The translations under genes and the position numbers were made by a program. A stretch of 64,000 nt of DNA from Gallalistipes aquisgranensis. GTDB taxonomy: Bacteria > Bacteroidota > Bacteroidia > Bacteroidales > Rikenellaceae. Each line of letters starts with the position of its first letter. Within the stretch, counting starts at the first letter, position 1. A model generated the notes under the pieces. That model saw only the letters and a program-made list of their open reading frames with translations, was not told where the DNA came from and did no database searches. Location of the stretch: the NCBI RefSeq assembly GCF_014982715.1, contig NZ_JADCJY010000001.1, positions 496,001-560,000 of the forward strand, written 5' to 3'. This document shows, piece by piece, positions 18,230 to 26,839 of this stretch.

Positions 18230-19308
18230 TATCGGTAATGTTTTTTTACGAATTTCATCATATCGTCATAGCATTTGTCGAGTTCGGCTTTCTGGCGTTC
18301 GGTAAGTTTGATATCGCTGAGCACCCATTTCGACTTGTTTTCCCTCGTATATGTCCCGTTCGCGGCATCGGGTTCTGCGGCATAGGTTCTGGACAGCATG
18401 TTGTCGAACAACCCGAGACGCACCAGATAATAAAGCGAATAGCCGCGAAGACTGTCGTAGGGCAGGAATCGTTGATCTATCAGAAGACGGTAAAGCGCAT
18501 ACGCCTCGGTGAGCCGTCCCTTCTTGTCACCCTCTTCCATCAGTTTCCAGACCGTCGAGGTGATCGGCGCATAGGCGACTCTCTCCGAAATGAGGCCGGC
18601 CGTACCGATCTGGCGTCGCTGGTAAAGCCATTGCCATCCACCCCAGGCGGAGAACACGGTTTTGATCGCATCGCGGGCCTCGATCTCATTCTGCTGCCGG
18701 ATATTGGCCTCGAGTTTGTTGGACTCCTCCTTGATCCACCCATAAGTGTCGGGGTACTTTCGGGCAAGCCCCACGAGGAGATCGACGCTCGGTGTCGGGC
18801 AGGCGTCATTTACGTAAGTTTGGATGATGACGGGTCTCCTGGCCACTCCGGCAAGCGCCTCGAAATATGCCAGCTGTTCGGCCTCGGTAGTCCCGTAGTA
18901 AGGGGGGCGTGCCGCAAGGACAATATCGACACCCGACTCGGCTGCGAGCCTCTCGGCTTCATTGGCGAAGACGAGCATCTCCTCGAGGTCGTCTCCGTTG
19001 ACACCGAGCACGAGGACGGTTTTTTTCGGATTCTTTCGCCACTCTTCCACCAGCGCTGCCATGCCTGCGAAACGCTCTTCCTTTGTCAGGAGGTCTATCG
19101 CATCATTCGACTGGGGCCATATTACCCCAGGTGTATTCCACCGGGCGGCGAAACGAGCTTCTTTCACCAGATTCGCATAGTCGACCGATCCGTCGGCATG
19201 GTAGGGTGTCGAGAGGATGAGGAAAGGACCTTCGATGTTCGCGGCCAGCAACAGCGGCGAAACGATAAGAAAACAGAGACCAAAAATTATCTTTTTCATA
19301 TTTTTCAT
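18229..19308 (-). CDS. Exported dihydrodipicolinate-synthase/NAL-family protein
   Basis: About 359 residues. An N-terminal signal peptide (MKKIIFGLCFLIVSPLLLAA) is followed by a class I aldolase-type barrel of the DapA/N-acetylneuraminate-lyase family (pfam DHDPS). The Schiff-base lysine is probably Lys193 in YGWIKEES, and Tyr165 in IIQTYVND occupies the region of the family's catalytic tyrosine. Starts at 19323, 19308 and 19299 are all possible; the first overlaps the SusD stop, so 19308 or 19299 is preferred. A signal peptide is unusual for this normally cytosolic family. A 90-residue extra C-terminal part (about 270-359) is also longer than in DapA. Substrate unknown. Confidence 0.75.
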   Translation of the reverse strand: MKNMKKIIFGLCFLIVSPLLLAANIEGPFLILSTPYHADGSVDYANLVKEARFAARWNTPGVIWPQSNDAIDLLTKEERFAGMAALVEEWRKNPKKTVLVLGVNGDDLEEMLVFANEAERLAAESGVDIVLAARPPYYGTTEAEQLAYFEALAGVARRPVIIQTYVNDACPTPSVDLLVGLARKYPDTYGWIKEESNKLEANIRQQNEIEARDAIKTVFSAWGGWQWLYQRRQIGTAGLISERVAYAPITSTVWKLMEEGDKKGRLTEAYALYRLLIDQRFLPYDSLRGYSLYYLVRLGLFDNMLSRTYAAEPDAANGTYTRENKSKWVLSDIKLTERQKAELDKCYDDMMKFVKKHYR

Positions 19309-19313
19309 AACCG

Positions 19314-21173
19314 TTATCTCCAATATACTTCCGTGGGATTTTGCCCGAGGTTCGGATCGGACTTATTCACGTCCAGGCAGGTGTTATATATAAGTTCATC
19401 GTAGGGATAGGCACTGATAAGGCCTTTGCGTACGAGAGTCCAGTCCTCGTCATACCTGAAGTTCTGGCCGTAATAGAGTGTGCGGTAACCGTTGTAATCG
19501 ATCCCGTTGTTGGTGTAATCCTCCTGCTCGTCGAGATAAAGAAACACGTTCTTGGGCTTGGCAATGTTTTCGGCAAGCCATCTGGCCCCCATACGGTGGG
19601 TGTCGAAATATTCATGATGCTCGAACGGCATTTCATAACATCTCTCCCAGAAGATGCCGTTGATAAGGTCTTCCTTCGAATCGAATCTCGAAGTTGTCCA
19701 GGCCCGAGGTTCGGCCGCGGGTTCTCCGTCGACGGATTTGCGGGCACGGTCGAGAATCACGTTTACATAGTCAATAGCCTTCGTTCCGTAGAGATCCGAA
19801 ACGGAGGAGCAGAGATTCGCGCAAGCCTCGGCAGCGATCAGATATACCTCTGCGAAACGCATCACGTAGAGATCCGCGTTGCCGACGCTATTGTCGTAGG
19901 TCGGATCGTAATATTTCTTGTAATACGGGAGTCCATAGTGCTTCATCAAGGTCTCGTTCCCGGGGAAAATACGGTTGTTTGCAGGATAACAGTTGTAGGG
20001 GGTATTGTTCTGTCCGGGGTAGGAGTTATAAATCAGATTGACACTCAACCGGGGGTCGGGACAGTCGACATATACGTTCTTATTGTAGGTTCCGGTACCT
20101 TTCTGCCCGCCGTAATCCTCGCACCACCTCTGGAAAAACCAGCGGTCGGGGCGGCAACGCCCGAAATTGTCCACATTGGAGGTTCCCATATAGCGGTTCG
20201 GCAAAGCCCACATGGTCAGTCCGCTGTTTCCGTCGCCCGCCTCCGGGGAGCGAGGCATGACCCAAATGCGTTCTTTAAGCTGCCAATCCTCCGCATTGGT
20301 CCATCGGAATAACTGGCGATAATCGGGACAAAGTTCGAACGGTCCATGTAGAATTACGTCTTCGGCATCGGCAAGGGCCTTTTGGAAAGCATCTTCGGCA
20401 TCGGCGATTCCGATCTCTGAAAAATCGGGGGTACGGTTGACCCAGAAGTTGTCGTCCGGATGGGCGAGAAGAGTGCCGATGGTAAGATAGACCAATGAGC
20501 GGCAGGCCACGGCTGCATAGTCGCACACTCTGCCGGAAGCATTGCCTCCCGCGACTTCGATCATCCTGTCGTAGCTGCGCATCAGAGTCTCTGCAGCATA
20601 GAGATCTTTGATAATCCGGCAATATACGACCCAAAAGTTCTCTCTGGCGCTATACACTTCACTCAATGACGTAGGGGCTTCGGTATGGAGCGAAACATCG
20701 CCATAGAGACGTACTAAATAGAAGTAGGCCATCGCCCTTAGGAAATAGACTTCTCCTTCGATCTCTTTTTTATAGTCTTCATCCACCGGGCTCGATTTCA
20801 TCGCTTCGAGGAGCGAGTTGCAGAGGTAGATTGATCTGTAAAAACTCGTGAAGGAGTCATACGCCTCGGGATGCTGTGAGAACCTGGTGAACTTCAGGCA
20901 ACATGTCCATCTTTCGAGGGGATTGGTCAATGCGCTGGTGTTGCTCCAGTGAGCGAGGCCGGAAGCGGGCGCCAGCCATTCGCAGAACGTGCCGGATTTG
21001 AATCCGCTCGAGGCGAGTTGTCTGTGGATGCCGAGAACATTGGCCTCGAGGGCTTCCGGGGAGGAAACCATCACGGAACCGTCATACGATGTGGTTACTT
21101 TCTCGTCGAGAAAATCCGTGCAGCCTGCCAGAAATATTACGAAGACGAATATATATTTCATAGCCTTTTTCAT
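19314..21173 (-). CDS. SusD/RagB-family glycan-binding lipoprotein
   Basis: A 619-residue lipoprotein with MKKAMKYIFVFVIFLAGC giving Cys18. The SusD N-terminal pattern CTDFLDEKVTTSYDG follows. The TPR-like region includes YKKEIEGEVYFLRAMAYFYLVRLYGD, the hallmark SusD segment, and the C-terminal half has RYAEVYLIAAEA-like MRFAEVYLIAAEAC and WERCYEMPFE. It forms the lid on its SusC partner and binds oligosaccharides at the cell surface. It starts two bases after the SusC gene stop, the usual tight SusC-SusD pairing. Length is in the normal range. Confidence 0.95.
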   Translation of the reverse strand: MKKAMKYIFVFVIFLAGCTDFLDEKVTTSYDGSVMVSSPEALEANVLGIHRQLASSGFKSGTFCEWLAPASGLAHWSNTSALTNPLERWTCCLKFTRFSQHPEAYDSFTSFYRSIYLCNSLLEAMKSSPVDEDYKKEIEGEVYFLRAMAYFYLVRLYGDVSLHTEAPTSLSEVYSARENFWVVYCRIIKDLYAAETLMRSYDRMIEVAGGNASGRVCDYAAVACRSLVYLTIGTLLAHPDDNFWVNRTPDFSEIGIADAEDAFQKALADAEDVILHGPFELCPDYRQLFRWTNAEDWQLKERIWVMPRSPEAGDGNSGLTMWALPNRYMGTSNVDNFGRCRPDRWFFQRWCEDYGGQKGTGTYNKNVYVDCPDPRLSVNLIYNSYPGQNNTPYNCYPANNRIFPGNETLMKHYGLPYYKKYYDPTYDNSVGNADLYVMRFAEVYLIAAEACANLCSSVSDLYGTKAIDYVNVILDRARKSVDGEPAAEPRAWTTSRFDSKEDLINGIFWERCYEMPFEHHEYFDTHRMGARWLAENIAKPKNVFLYLDEQEDYTNNGIDYNGYRTLYYGQNFRYDEDWTLVRKGLISAYPYDELIYNTCLDVNKSDPNLGQNPTEVYWR

Positions 21174-21175
21174 GA

Positions 21176-24100
21176 TTAGAATGTTAGTTTAAGGTCGAAC
21201 ATGTAAGTACGTGCAGCGGGATAGGCTCCCATATCGACACCGTATCGGAGGACGTTCCCGTAGATGTTCACGTCGGGATCATATCCGGAATATTTGGTCC
21301 AGCAGAAGAGGTTCTTTCCGGAAATGCCAACATAGATGTTCTTGAGTATGGAGCGTTTATTCTTGATCCCGATATTGTATGAAAGGGAAAGGTTAGCCAG
21401 CCGGAGATAGGAACCGTCTTCGACGAAACGATCCGTACACCAGCTCACGTCGCTCGTTCTGTAAGCCGAAACGGCAGGGAACTTCGCTCCCTGGTTCTCG
21501 GGGGTCCATGCATCGAATACCGCGGCTCTGAGTCTGTTTTGGCTGTTGGTCGACAAATCGCTGAGAGCGGCCAGCTGCTGATTGTAGACATCGTTGCCGT
21601 ACGAGCCGACGAACGATGCAGAGAGCTGGAATTTCTTGTAGCGAAACGCCGTATTGAAGCCGTAAGTGAAGTCGGGATTGGGATCGCCTACGACCACTCT
21701 GTCGTCGGAGGTAATCATTCCGTCCTTGTTCGTGTCGACGAAGTTGACGGAACCTTCGCCCCTCACTTCACCGTCAGCGAACGGGATTCCGGTCTGTCTG
21801 GCGGGAACGAGCCCATCGGTCGGCATTGCATAGAAGAGGCACATCGGCTGTCCGACGATAAAGACGTTGATGTAGTCATGGCAGACAGCCGCCGACGAGA
21901 GCAGATTTCCCGAAAAGTATTCCACTTCCTGAATGGGTTGGTCGGGGTACACATACATTTTCGCCCTGCTTGTTCCGCTCGGATCGATCGAGAGGATTTT
22001 GTTACGGTTTAACGAAAAGTTACCTCCGACGGTCCATCCGATGTTTTTGTTATCGAGAATTACGGCATCGAGAGTGAGTTCGAAACCCTTGTTCTCGATG
22101 GACCCCATGTTCACATAAGGGTTCGTGACCCCTGCCGATCCTGCGAGGATCTTGGTCTGGAGGAGGTCTTCCGTCTTTTTGTAATATATATCGGCAGCAA
22201 GAGAAATGCGATTGTCGAGGAGGCCCAGATCGAGGCCCACATTGTACTGCGAAGTGGTCTCCCATTTCAGGTCCTTCGACGGCAGATTGAGCGAAGCGAC
22301 CGAAATCAGCTTGTGTGTATCGTTGTCATGCGTCGATACCGAACTGGTCGAATATCTTTTGATGGTCTGATACGAAGGGATTCCCTGATTGCCGACCATT
22401 CCCCAACCTAAACGTAGTTTCGCCGATGAAATGGCGGGAACTTTGAACCATTTCTCTTCGCTCAGACGCCATGCGAATGCCAAAGAGGGGAACTGTGCCC
22501 ATTTGTTTCCGGCGGCGAATTTCGACGATCCGTCGAAACGATAAGTGGCGGTGAAGATATACCTCTCGTCGAAATTATAAACTGCGCGGGCGAAAAAGGA
22601 CATCAACTGACTCTGCGACTCACCGTATCCAAGCCACGTATAGGGGGCCGAATTGAGAGATGAGGTCATGCCTTTCCACTGGTCTATGTTGGTTCCTTCG
22701 ACGCTCTGCGTTCTGGTGATGGATTGCGAGACCGACTGCCCCAGCGTTCCGGAGATGGAGTGTCTGTTGAACTTCTTGTTGAACATGAGAAGGTTGTCCC
22801 AGTTGAAATTAAGAAGTTCCGCATGGGTGATCGCGCCGTTCGATCCTGTCGCCTGCGTATTGATTCGCTTCGACTTGAACATCAGTCGTTCATTGGTTCG
22901 GAAATCGGAGCCGAACGTGGTTTTGAAGGTCAGCCACGGAAGAATCTCGTACTGTCCGTAAATGCTTGGGGTGACGCGCATTTCGGTCCGCTCGCTCTGG
23001 TAGTCGCTGAGCCACCTGTCAGGCCCGGAGATGGGCGCACCGTCGTCATCGACCTCCGATCCTTCGTCGTCATACTCGACGATGTGGCGCAAAGGTCTTG
23101 TCATGAGCATACTCAATACCATTGAAGTGGCCGGGGTTTGTGCGACAGTCGCACCCGCCCCCTGAGTCATGTAGGAGTTGAGATAGGAAAAGGAAGTCCG
23201 GGTGCCGATCTTGAACTTACCGATAGTCTTGTCGAGATTGAGGCGGAGTGTCAGATTCTCATATCCGGTACCCTTTATGATTCCCTCATTGTCGTAATAA
23301 CCGATCGAGAAACGGTAATCGGTATTGTTGGGACGACCGGCGATCGTCAGATAGTAACGCTGCGTTATGCTCGTGCGGGTCGAGTAATCCTGCCAATCCA
23401 CGGGGGCGTAGGTGCCGTTGTCTACCTTGTCCGTAAAGACTGTGTATAGGGTCGAGCTATGGTCGACACCTTTGAGGTCAAGGTATTTCACATAATCGTC
23501 GGCATCCATCAGGTCGAACTTTTTGTATATGTTGCTGATGCTAATGCCGCTGGAGACGGTTACGATCGGCCGCCCCCTGCTGGCGGACTTCGTCGTGATG
23601 AGGATAACTCCATTGGCTCCCTGCGAACCGTAGATTGCCGTTGCGGATGCATCTTTGAGAATCTCCATCGAAGCGATGTCCTGGGGATTGATACCCATCA
23701 GGCCGTTGTTGTCTTCGGTTACGCCGGAATCGCTGCCGCCATGTCCGCCTACGGAAATCGAGCCGGAGGTGTTCATGATGACGCCGTCCACGACATAGAG
23801 GGGTTGAGACGAGGAGTTGAACGAACTGGCACCGCGGACAGTGACACTGACGCCGCCGTCCGGAGCTGCGCTGTTCGAGACGACCTGCACGCCGGCGGCC
23901 TGTCCCTGAAGAAGCTGGTCGATCGAGGAGATTTGTGAGGCCCGGTTTTCGTCGATCTTCACTGAAGTCACCGATCCCGTAAGGTCGCTCTTGCGCATGG
24001 CTCCGTAACCGACTACCACGATTTCGTCGATTTGCTTTCTGTCCTCTTCGAGGACGATGTCGATAACGGTACGTGTTCCCACTTCGACGGTTTGGGTGAG

Positions 24101-24355
24101 ATACGAGATGCTGGAGAAGACGAGTTTCGATGTCTTCCCCTCTTTTGTCTTGAAGGTTATGGAGTATTTCCCATCCTTATCGGTCACGACACCTGTGTTG
24201 CTGCCTTCGACCATTACAGTGGAGCCGACGACGGGCTCTCCTTTCGAATCCTTGACAGTTCCTTTGACAGTCATGCTGTTCTGGGCGAAAGCGCTCCCTG
24301 AAATCAAGAGTAATCCCGTTAGGAAGCAGGCATATATAGTGTATATTATTTTCAT
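21176..24355 (-). CDS. SusC/RagA-family TonB-linked outer-membrane transporter
   Basis: About 1059 residues. Signal peptide MKIIYTIYACFLTGLLLISG..AFAQ, then a carboxypeptidase-regulatory-like domain (about 28-110; VKGTVKDSKGEPVVGSTV), the SusC TonB box and plug (DEIVVVGYGAMRKSDLTGSV; later IDQLLQGQAAGVQV and ANGVILITTK), and a 22-strand-type barrel. The frame extends upstream to 24553 but that overlaps the preceding gene; ATGs at 24361 and 24355 both give a proper signal peptide. It pairs with the SusD gene directly downstream to import oligosaccharides driven by TonB. Confidence 0.95.
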   Translation of the reverse strand: MKIIYTIYACFLTGLLLISGSAFAQNSMTVKGTVKDSKGEPVVGSTVMVEGSNTGVVTDKDGKYSITFKTKEGKTSKLVFSSISYLTQTVEVGTRTVIDIVLEEDRKQIDEIVVVGYGAMRKSDLTGSVTSVKIDENRASQISSIDQLLQGQAAGVQVVSNSAAPDGGVSVTVRGASSFNSSSQPLYVVDGVIMNTSGSISVGGHGGSDSGVTEDNNGLMGINPQDIASMEILKDASATAIYGSQGANGVILITTKSASRGRPIVTVSSGISISNIYKKFDLMDADDYVKYLDLKGVDHSSTLYTVFTDKVDNGTYAPVDWQDYSTRTSITQRYYLTIAGRPNNTDYRFSIGYYDNEGIIKGTGYENLTLRLNLDKTIGKFKIGTRTSFSYLNSYMTQGAGATVAQTPATSMVLSMLMTRPLRHIVEYDDEGSEVDDDGAPISGPDRWLSDYQSERTEMRVTPSIYGQYEILPWLTFKTTFGSDFRTNERLMFKSKRINTQATGSNGAITHAELLNFNWDNLLMFNKKFNRHSISGTLGQSVSQSITRTQSVEGTNIDQWKGMTSSLNSAPYTWLGYGESQSQLMSFFARAVYNFDERYIFTATYRFDGSSKFAAGNKWAQFPSLAFAWRLSEEKWFKVPAISSAKLRLGWGMVGNQGIPSYQTIKRYSTSSVSTHDNDTHKLISVASLNLPSKDLKWETTSQYNVGLDLGLLDNRISLAADIYYKKTEDLLQTKILAGSAGVTNPYVNMGSIENKGFELTLDAVILDNKNIGWTVGGNFSLNRNKILSIDPSGTSRAKMYVYPDQPIQEVEYFSGNLLSSAAVCHDYINVFIVGQPMCLFYAMPTDGLVPARQTGIPFADGEVRGEGSVNFVDTNKDGMITSDDRVVVGDPNPDFTYGFNTAFRYKKFQLSASFVGSYGNDVYNQQLAALSDLSTNSQNRLRAAVFDAWTPENQGAKFPAVSAYRTSDVSWCTDRFVEDGSYLRLANLSLSYNIGIKNKRSILKNIYVGISGKNLFCWTKYSGYDPDVNIYGNVLRYGVDMGAYPAARTYMFDLKLTF

Positions 24356-24375
24356 GGTCATTAGCTCTTGAAAAG

Positions 24376-26820
24376 TTAAAATTTGAGGCTCACACCCAGA
24401 ATGACGGAACGGATAAGGGGAAAGGAGCCGTAATCGACGCCATTGCTTCGCGTCGTTACACCGAAACAGTTGACATCGGGATTCCAGCCGCCGTACCCTG
24501 AAATGGTGAAAAGATTCCGTGCGGCAAGATTTACCTTGAAATCCTTTATCCACTTGACTTTGACAGGAATGTCATAGGAGAAGCACAGACAGTCGAGTCT
24601 GAGGTAATCTCCCCGCTCCAGATCGTCCGAAGAGATATAATCCCGCCCTTTTTCAACGGCCCTGTTGGCATTGATGATGTGAAATCCGCCGGCTGCAGAG
24701 AATTTGGCATCAACGGTGAGGCCATACAAGTGCAGTGTGGTTCCGAGTCCTCCGGCATATTTCGGAAGGGTGTTGCCGAGAATATCGGGATCTGCAGATG
24801 CAGGTTCTCCCTTCCCGTTCAACCTGTAGCCGTATGCCTGAGCTACCGACTCGCCTTCTTTGTTGGCTGCGATATAGATCCCATTGGCAAGACCGGGAGC
24901 GTCTTTTTCATGGAGCGAGACGACGCTGTTGGTATTGAACGAAGCATTGGCCCAAAGTGTCCAAGCCACATGCTTGCGCCCGACAATACGGAAGTCGGCG
25001 TCGATTTCAAACCCCTTGTTCTCGATAGAGGAATATCTCTCCTCCAAAACGGACCACTTGGCTGTCCTGACCCACAAATCTGCTAATACTTTTCCGAAAT
25101 TGTAGATTTTGAAGTTGTCGTCGGTCTTTTTGTCATAGTACTTGAATGCAAAATTCACCCTGTCTTTTATAAATCCGATGTTGAAACCGATGTTGTATTC
25201 CGTACTGATAAGGCGGTTGATGCCGTCGAAGTAGGGTTCCGCACCAATGTCGACTGCCGGAACATCAGAGATATAGTTTGCAAGCCACTCATACGGCAAA
25301 ATTGTCTCACGGCCTGCTTTCCCGAATCCACCCGTAATTCTCAAAGAGGATATGGTCTGTGTCCGTGCCCCTGCAAGCCTTTTGATGTCCACATAGGCGT
25401 CGGCTGCGGGAAAAAACGTGGGGGCATTTTCGAACCGTCCGGTTTTGTCGAACCGAGCCGTAGCTCTGATTCCTGCATAGCTGTCAAAATCATAGCCGAC
25501 GTGTGCGTAGGCACCCCACTGGTTGTAATTGCGGTCGAACTTCCGGATCGCATGCTGGCTCGCCGATCCGGACAAACCCTTGCCCCGGAGGAAGGGCAGG
25601 TCGAAATCGGTGCCGCACATGGCATTGGTCTTGTTCATGTTGCCTTTCAGATCGAAAGCCAGAGAGGCATTGAAACGGTGCTTCACGGTAAAATTTCTGT
25701 TGTAATTGAGTTCTCCCTTGGCATTGTAGGTGAAAAGAAAATTGTTGAGAATACCGGCTGCTCCCGAAAAATCTTTACCGAAAGAGGTACCGTCGCCGAA
25801 CCAGATGTAGCGCGACTGATTCTGGTAATCCATGCCTCCTGTCACTTTGAAATGAAGGCCGCGGATAATATTGATCTGCAGCCACACGGAACTGACAATG
25901 CGGTAATCCAAAACCTCGTCATCGTAGGATTCCAGCCATCCGGTGACCTTGTCGTAGGGAAATATGTCGGGATAGCGCGAGCCCATCATCGTGGAAGGTG
26001 CTCCGATGTAGTTCGTTCCTCCGGTCGAGTGATAGTTGCCATAACTGAGATTCGTGTTGAGACCGAACATGAAAACTTTGTTGGCCATCGTCTCGAAATT
26101 GGCTGCCAGGCTGCCGACGATCGAATTGGTGCCCTTTATGGCCGTATTGTTCTGGCGCAGGAAACCCGATATGTTGTAATAGGAGTTGTTTCCGGCCGCA
26201 CCGTTGATCCCTGCCTTGTGTATATGGTTGATGCCTGCTTCGAAAGCATCTCCCTTTTGGGTGGAGAAATCGACACCGACATTCGACGAAAGGTGAATGT
26301 CGTGGGCGTTCGAGGAGTTTCTTTTCGTCTTGATAACAATGACGCCATTGGCTCCCGACATGCCGTACAACGCTGCCGCCGACATATCCTTGATGACCTC
26401 TATCGACTCTATGTCGGCAGGGTTGAGCCACCCGAAGTTGCCGACGGGAGAAGTGTAGCTCCGTCCGGAATAGTCGGGAAGCGCATCCCCTTTTGCGGTC
26501 GAGCCTCCATTGAGATAGAAGGCATTCAGATTCTGGTGTACAGACGATCCGATCACTGCTCCGTCCACGATCCACAGCGGTTGCGAATTCCCTCTTAAGG
26601 TGTTGAGTCCTCTGATGTTGACATTGAAAGCCCCGTTGGGATTGCCATCGATGGACGAGACCCTCGTCCCGGAAACCTCACCTCTGATCAGTTCTTCCGG
26701 ACTCATGGCGATTGTCTTTCCGACACAAAGTGAATCTATCACTGCGACTTGGGCGGAAATCCGTGCGGGTGGACCGGCCAGCAGCAGGCAGATAACAGCA
26801 ATAATTTGTTTGTGATTCAT
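24376..26820 (-). CDS. Short SusC-like TonB-dependent receptor without N-terminal regulatory domain
   Basis: An 814-residue outer-membrane receptor with signal peptide (cleavage near ISAQ, residue 24). Plug features are clear: GEVSGTRVSS, FNVNIRGLNTLRGNSQPLWIVDG, and NGVIVIKTK, as in SusC. It lacks the carboxypeptidase-D-like domain and the usual DEVVVVGYG TonB box; the plug begins almost directly after the signal peptide. It is about 250 residues shorter than the adjacent SusC. It has no SusD gene of its own, so it may share the SusD at 19314-21173 or act alone. It lies 20 bases upstream of the full-length SusC gene in the same operon. Confidence 0.88.
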   Translation of the reverse strand: MNHKQIIAVICLLLAGPPARISAQVAVIDSLCVGKTIAMSPEELIRGEVSGTRVSSIDGNPNGAFNVNIRGLNTLRGNSQPLWIVDGAVIGSSVHQNLNAFYLNGGSTAKGDALPDYSGRSYTSPVGNFGWLNPADIESIEVIKDMSAAALYGMSGANGVIVIKTKRNSSNAHDIHLSSNVGVDFSTQKGDAFEAGINHIHKAGINGAAGNNSYYNISGFLRQNNTAIKGTNSIVGSLAANFETMANKVFMFGLNTNLSYGNYHSTGGTNYIGAPSTMMGSRYPDIFPYDKVTGWLESYDDEVLDYRIVSSVWLQINIIRGLHFKVTGGMDYQNQSRYIWFGDGTSFGKDFSGAAGILNNFLFTYNAKGELNYNRNFTVKHRFNASLAFDLKGNMNKTNAMCGTDFDLPFLRGKGLSGSASQHAIRKFDRNYNQWGAYAHVGYDFDSYAGIRATARFDKTGRFENAPTFFPAADAYVDIKRLAGARTQTISSLRITGGFGKAGRETILPYEWLANYISDVPAVDIGAEPYFDGINRLISTEYNIGFNIGFIKDRVNFAFKYYDKKTDDNFKIYNFGKVLADLWVRTAKWSVLEERYSSIENKGFEIDADFRIVGRKHVAWTLWANASFNTNSVVSLHEKDAPGLANGIYIAANKEGESVAQAYGYRLNGKGEPASADPDILGNTLPKYAGGLGTTLHLYGLTVDAKFSAAGGFHIINANRAVEKGRDYISSDDLERGDYLRLDCLCFSYDIPVKVKWIKDFKVNLAARNLFTISGYGGWNPDVNCFGVTTRSNGVDYGSFPLIRSVILGVSLKF

Positions 26821-26839
26821 GGTTAGTATATGGTTAGTG

